DNA of 59,504 nucleotides. Origin: Desulfopila aestuarii DSM 18488 (GTDB lineage Bacteria > Desulfobacterota > Desulfobulbia > Desulfobulbales > Desulfocapsaceae). Position 1 is the first letter of the stretch, and each line of letters begins with the position of its first letter. Under the pieces are notes generated by a model, which did not search any database, was not told the DNA's origin, and saw nothing but the letters and a program-made list of their open reading frames with translations. The stretch lies in NCBI GenBank assembly GCA_945863875.1, contig CAMBBS010000026.1, positions 1 through 59,504 on the forward strand. The letters are read 5' to 3'. Made by a program: the position numbers and the translations under genes. Positions 57,301 through 59,504 of the stretch are shown here, one piece after another.

Positions 57301-57308
57301 TCCCGGTC

Positions 57309-57935
57309 CTATTTCGTGCCGAAGATCTTATCTCCGGCATCCCCTAATCCCGGCAGTATATAGCCAACCTCATTGAGTCGCTCGTCAACTGCGGCGACAT
57401 AGATGTCCACGTCGGGATGGGCCTCGGTTATTCTTTTTAATCCCTCGGGAGCAGCGACAAGGAACAGGCCTTTAATAGTCTGGCAGCCGGCCTTTTTCAA
57501 GGTTTCAATGGTGGCCATCAGGGTCCCTCCGGTGGCCAGCATGGGATCGAGGATCAATGCCACCCGTTCCTTGATATCGTTTGCCGTTTTGACATAGTAT
57601 TCCACCGGCTGAAGGGTCTCTTCATTGCGATAATAACCAACCACACTGACCTTGGCGGAAGGAATGAGATCGATGACGCCGGCCATCATGCCAAGCCCCG
57701 CCCGGAGAATGGGCACAATAGTTATTTTCTTACCTTTCAGTGAATCGACCTCGACGGGCCCGGCCCATCCCTGAATGGTTTTTCTCTGGGTCTGCAGGTC
57801 TTTTGTTGCCTCATAGGTAAGAAGACGGGCAACTTCCGACGAGAGGTCGCGAAAATCCTTTGTGGAAATATCATGTTGACGCATAAGGCCGAGCTTATGC
57901 TTGATGAGTGGGTGATCCGCGACATGTACGGCCAT
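57309..57935 (-). CDS. upp: Uracil phosphoribosyltransferase
   Basis: This 208-residue enzyme makes UMP from uracil and PRPP, the salvage step after uracil import. PRPP-site motif [12 protein letters not shown] is near residue 128. The N-terminal [12 protein letters not shown] and the C-terminal [11 protein letters not shown] are typical of Upp. The start at 57935 follows GAGGAG at 8 bases; the longer frame is not used. It is the first gene of the upp-uraA pair on the minus strand. Confidence 0.96.
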   Translation of the reverse strand: MAVHVADHPLIKHKLGLMRQHDISTKDFRDLSSEVARLLTYEATKDLQTQRKTIQGWAGPVEVDSLKGKKITIVPILRAGLGMMAGVIDLIPSAKVSVVGYYRNEETLQPVEYYVKTANDIKERVALILDPMLATGGTLMATIETLKKAGCQTIKGLFLVAAPEGLKRITEAHPDVDIYVAAVDERLNEVGYILPGLGDAGDKIFGTK

Positions 57936-58326
57936 AATTTTCTCCTCGGAATGATTAAATAGATACAACATGGCCTCAGCTGTTATCAGCACTGCGGAAG
58001 CCTCTTGTCTTTTCAGGAAGTGCCACTTTCGGGGAGCAAATTTTCCACGCCCATGGTGTTAAAATCTGCTTATTTTCAGTGAAACCTACGTGACCTCCTG
58101 TTTTAAGAAAATCTGGGAAAAAAGCAAGCAATTTTCCCTGCATCTTACCGCCGGAATCTCTGCCTAAGGCCTTAGGCCATGGAAAAAATTGGTATTTCAG
58201 CTGCGAGGTGAAATAACCCTCTCCCTCTCCTGGGAAAAACTCTCCTTACATTAGTTTTATTAGTTTTTCCCATAAGACATATTGATCGAAGGTGCGCTTC
58301 CATGGTAGGGTGCAAGAATCAGTTAC
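57936..58326. other. Non-coding gap with a 16-bp perfect palindrome
   Basis: No reading frame is seen between upp and the noncoding RNA. A perfect 16-bp palindrome, GCCTAAGGCCTTAGGC, lies at 58162-58177. The upp promoter must be at the left part. The right part is where the left end of the IscB-type element should be, but no terminal repeat or tnpA gene is visible. Confidence 0.5.
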
Positions 58327-58568
58327 ATGGACAGCATCGTAAGTCAACTACCCCGCCCTGAAAGACGGAGCTTGTGCAAGCAGGTTCCTCTGTTGACCAG
58401 GCACAGCCAGGGCCGTAAGGCTAACGGGCTGCGTTAAGAAAGAACAGAGAGGCACTCTGGAATGCTCCACCAGTTCCAGGCTCTGCGACAAGTGGTTAAA
58501 CAGGTTGAAGGGGTTAAGCCAGTGGTGCTGGTACAAAACCTTTCATTACCATTGCCGAGGTGGTTTTT
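58327..58568 (+). ncRNA. omegaRNA (HEARO)-like guide RNA upstream of an IscB-family gene
   Basis: This region directly upstream of the IscB-like gene folds into a chain of nested hairpins typical of the IscB-associated RNA. An outer stem GTCAAC (58343-58348) pairs with GTTGAC (58392-58397). CAGCC/GGCTG (58404-58431) encloses GCC-GTAA-GGC. CAGAG/CTCTG (58445-58485) encloses CTGGAA/TTCCAG. GGTT/AACC (58503-58540) encloses CCAG/CTGG. ACCA/TGGT is followed by a T-run to 58568. In IscB systems the guide lies 5' of the scaffold, so about 16 bases before 58343 are the candidate guide. Ends are approximate. The first hairpin after GTCAAC has two mismatches in its arm. Confidence 0.72.
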
Positions 58569-58604
58569 ACTCGCGAAAACGAAGAATTTTAAAGGCAACT
58601 TTCA

Positions 58605-59504
58605 ATGCAGCATGTGTTGGTCATAGACAAAAACAAAATGTTCTTGATGCCTTGTCATCCGGCAGGGGCGAGGGAGCTTTTGCGAAAGGGAAAAGCTGCT
58701 GTCTATAAAAGATGTCCTTTTCGTATCATTTTAAAAGAAAAGAGCGGCAGTGATGTTCAAGATCTTCAGTTAAAGCTCGATCCAGGGAGCAAGACCACAA
58801 CCATTGCCCTGGTGGCGGAGTGTCAGCAGGGCAGAAAGGTTGTTTGGGCCGGAGAGCTTACTCACCGTGGACAGGCCATCAGAGATAATCTCCTCTCGAG
58901 GGTGGACAATGTTTTTACCTGGGCGAAGCGTCTCATCAACTTTGCTCCAGTATCCGGGATGGTGGTTGATCTTTGTAAGCGGTTCATCAACATTCCTGCC
59001 CGGGCCAAAGCACCGTTAAAGGATGGTGGTGCAAGCAACTCGATTCGCCATGCCACCGGCGGCAGGTTGCAGGCATTCGGCCTGCAGGTTTCCTTCTGGT
59101 CCGGGGGAAGAACCACGTATAACCGGACGAACCAAAGCTACGGAAAATCCCATTGGCTTGATGCCGTTTGTGTCGGCGAAACAGGCGGGCGTGTCCATAT
59201 TCCGCCGGGACGGCAACCTCTTTATGTTTCTGCTGCTGGCAGAGGATCACGGCAGATGTGCCGGGTGGATACATATGGTCTTCCTCGAACGTCAGCGAAA
59301 GCAAGAAGAGTTGTCAATGGATGTAAAACCGGGGATCTGGTCAGAACACTGGTCAACAAAGGCAAAAAGCCCGGGACGTATGTTGGCAGGGTGTCTGTGC
59401 GAAAGTCCGGCAGTTTCAATATCAAGACAGAAGCGGGTACAATACAGGGGATTGCATGGAAACATTGCTCTCTTTTGCAGCGTGCCGATGGTTACAACTA
59501 CTAC
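58605..59504 (+). CDS. IscB-family RNA-guided nuclease lacking bridge helix and HNH domain (3' end cut by window)
   Basis: From the ATG at 58605 the frame is open for 300 codons to the window edge, with no stop. The N-terminal PLMP domain (FLMP at residues 13-16) is followed by RuvC-I with Asp59 in KLDPGSKTT. Residues 84-99 read ELTHRGQAIRDNLLSR, then jump to VDNVFTWAKRL, skipping the arginine-rich bridge helix (about 35 residues in IscB). RuvC-II is altered, with Asp122 where Glu is expected, and it runs directly into ARAKAPLKD (from residue 132), which in IscB lies after the HNH domain. RuvC-III is intact (His183 and Asp186 in KSHWLDAVCVG), as is the C-terminal GRGSRQMCRVD and KSGSFNIKT region. 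Full IscB proteins have about 400-500 residues; this would be about 305. A decayed IscB or a compact IsrB-like form are both possible. Confidence 0.82.
   Translation, partial: MQHVLVIDKNKMFLMPCHPAGARELLRKGKAAVYKRCPFRIILKEKSGSDVQDLQLKLDPGSKTTTIALVAECQQGRKVVWAGELTHRGQAIRDNLLSRVDNVFTWAKRLINFAPVSGMVVDLCKRFINIPARAKAPLKDGGASNSIRHATGGRLQAFGLQVSFWSGGRTTYNRTNQSYGKSHWLDAVCVGETGGRVHIPPGRQPLYVSAAGRGSRQMCRVDTYGLPRTSAKARRVVNGCKTGDLVRTLVNKGKKPGTYVGRVSVRKSGSFNIKTEAGTIQGIAWKHCSLLQRADGYNYY

Noticed and set aside
58505-58708. A short plus-strand frame over the end of the omegaRNA.
   Set aside because: It is out of frame with the IscB-like gene that starts at 58605 and overlaps both that gene and the RNA.

Overview
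The window looks like chromosomal DNA of a Gram-negative anaerobe, most likely a Desulfobulbales-type sulfate reducer (Desulfobacterota). This is inferred from gene content: TRAP uptake systems, a tungsten-type aldehyde oxidoreductase with a polyferredoxin, a citramalate-type synthase, a bacteriohemerythrin, and a very high density of histidine kinases and response regulators. There is no rRNA or tRNA to settle taxonomy, and none was recognised.

Positions 1-30426 are mostly metabolic. A cut-off TRAP permease is followed by a PAS-containing sigma-54 activator, then a CoA-transferase (minus strand), an SDR dehydrogenase and a long thiolase. A well-spaced -24/-12 element lies in front of the SDR-thiolase pair, so these genes look like one activator-controlled pathway for a beta-hydroxy or beta-keto acid. 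Next come a small Cys-rich protein, citramalate synthase, a MarR-type regulator, and a complete TRAP system divergent from a fused hydantoinase/oxoprolinase, with a 12-bp palindrome between them. Malate dehydrogenase, AOR with its ferredoxin, a PilZ-like protein, a NifU-like scaffold, gpt, a three-gene amino-acid ABC transporter, a DMT exporter and a PfkB kinase follow.

Positions 27251-53446 are a signalling island. It holds a PocR-PAS kinase with a response regulator whose HD-GYP-like domain has lost its metal ligands, several membrane and soluble kinases, a diguanylate cyclase with an intact I-site, a bacteriohemerythrin, an NMT1-like lipoprotein translationally coupled to a kinase with two downstream regulators (one HDOD), and a Pil-Chp-like chemosensory run (MCP, DUF4388/TPR/double-REC protein, CheW, giant CheA, CheY-like, DUF2293). 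Three decayed sensor genes lie among the intact ones (about 30440-31830, 37591-38324, 38560-39370), so the island is gaining and losing sensors.

Positions 53676-57935 hold transketolase and a upp/uraA uracil salvage pair, each with a terminator.

The right end (58327-59504) is the most notable part: an omegaRNA (HEARO)-like noncoding RNA directly upstream of an IscB-family protein. The protein has an open frame to the window edge, yet lacks both the arginine-rich bridge helix and the whole HNH nuclease domain, while the PLMP, RuvC-I, RuvC-III and C-terminal RNA-binding regions are preserved.
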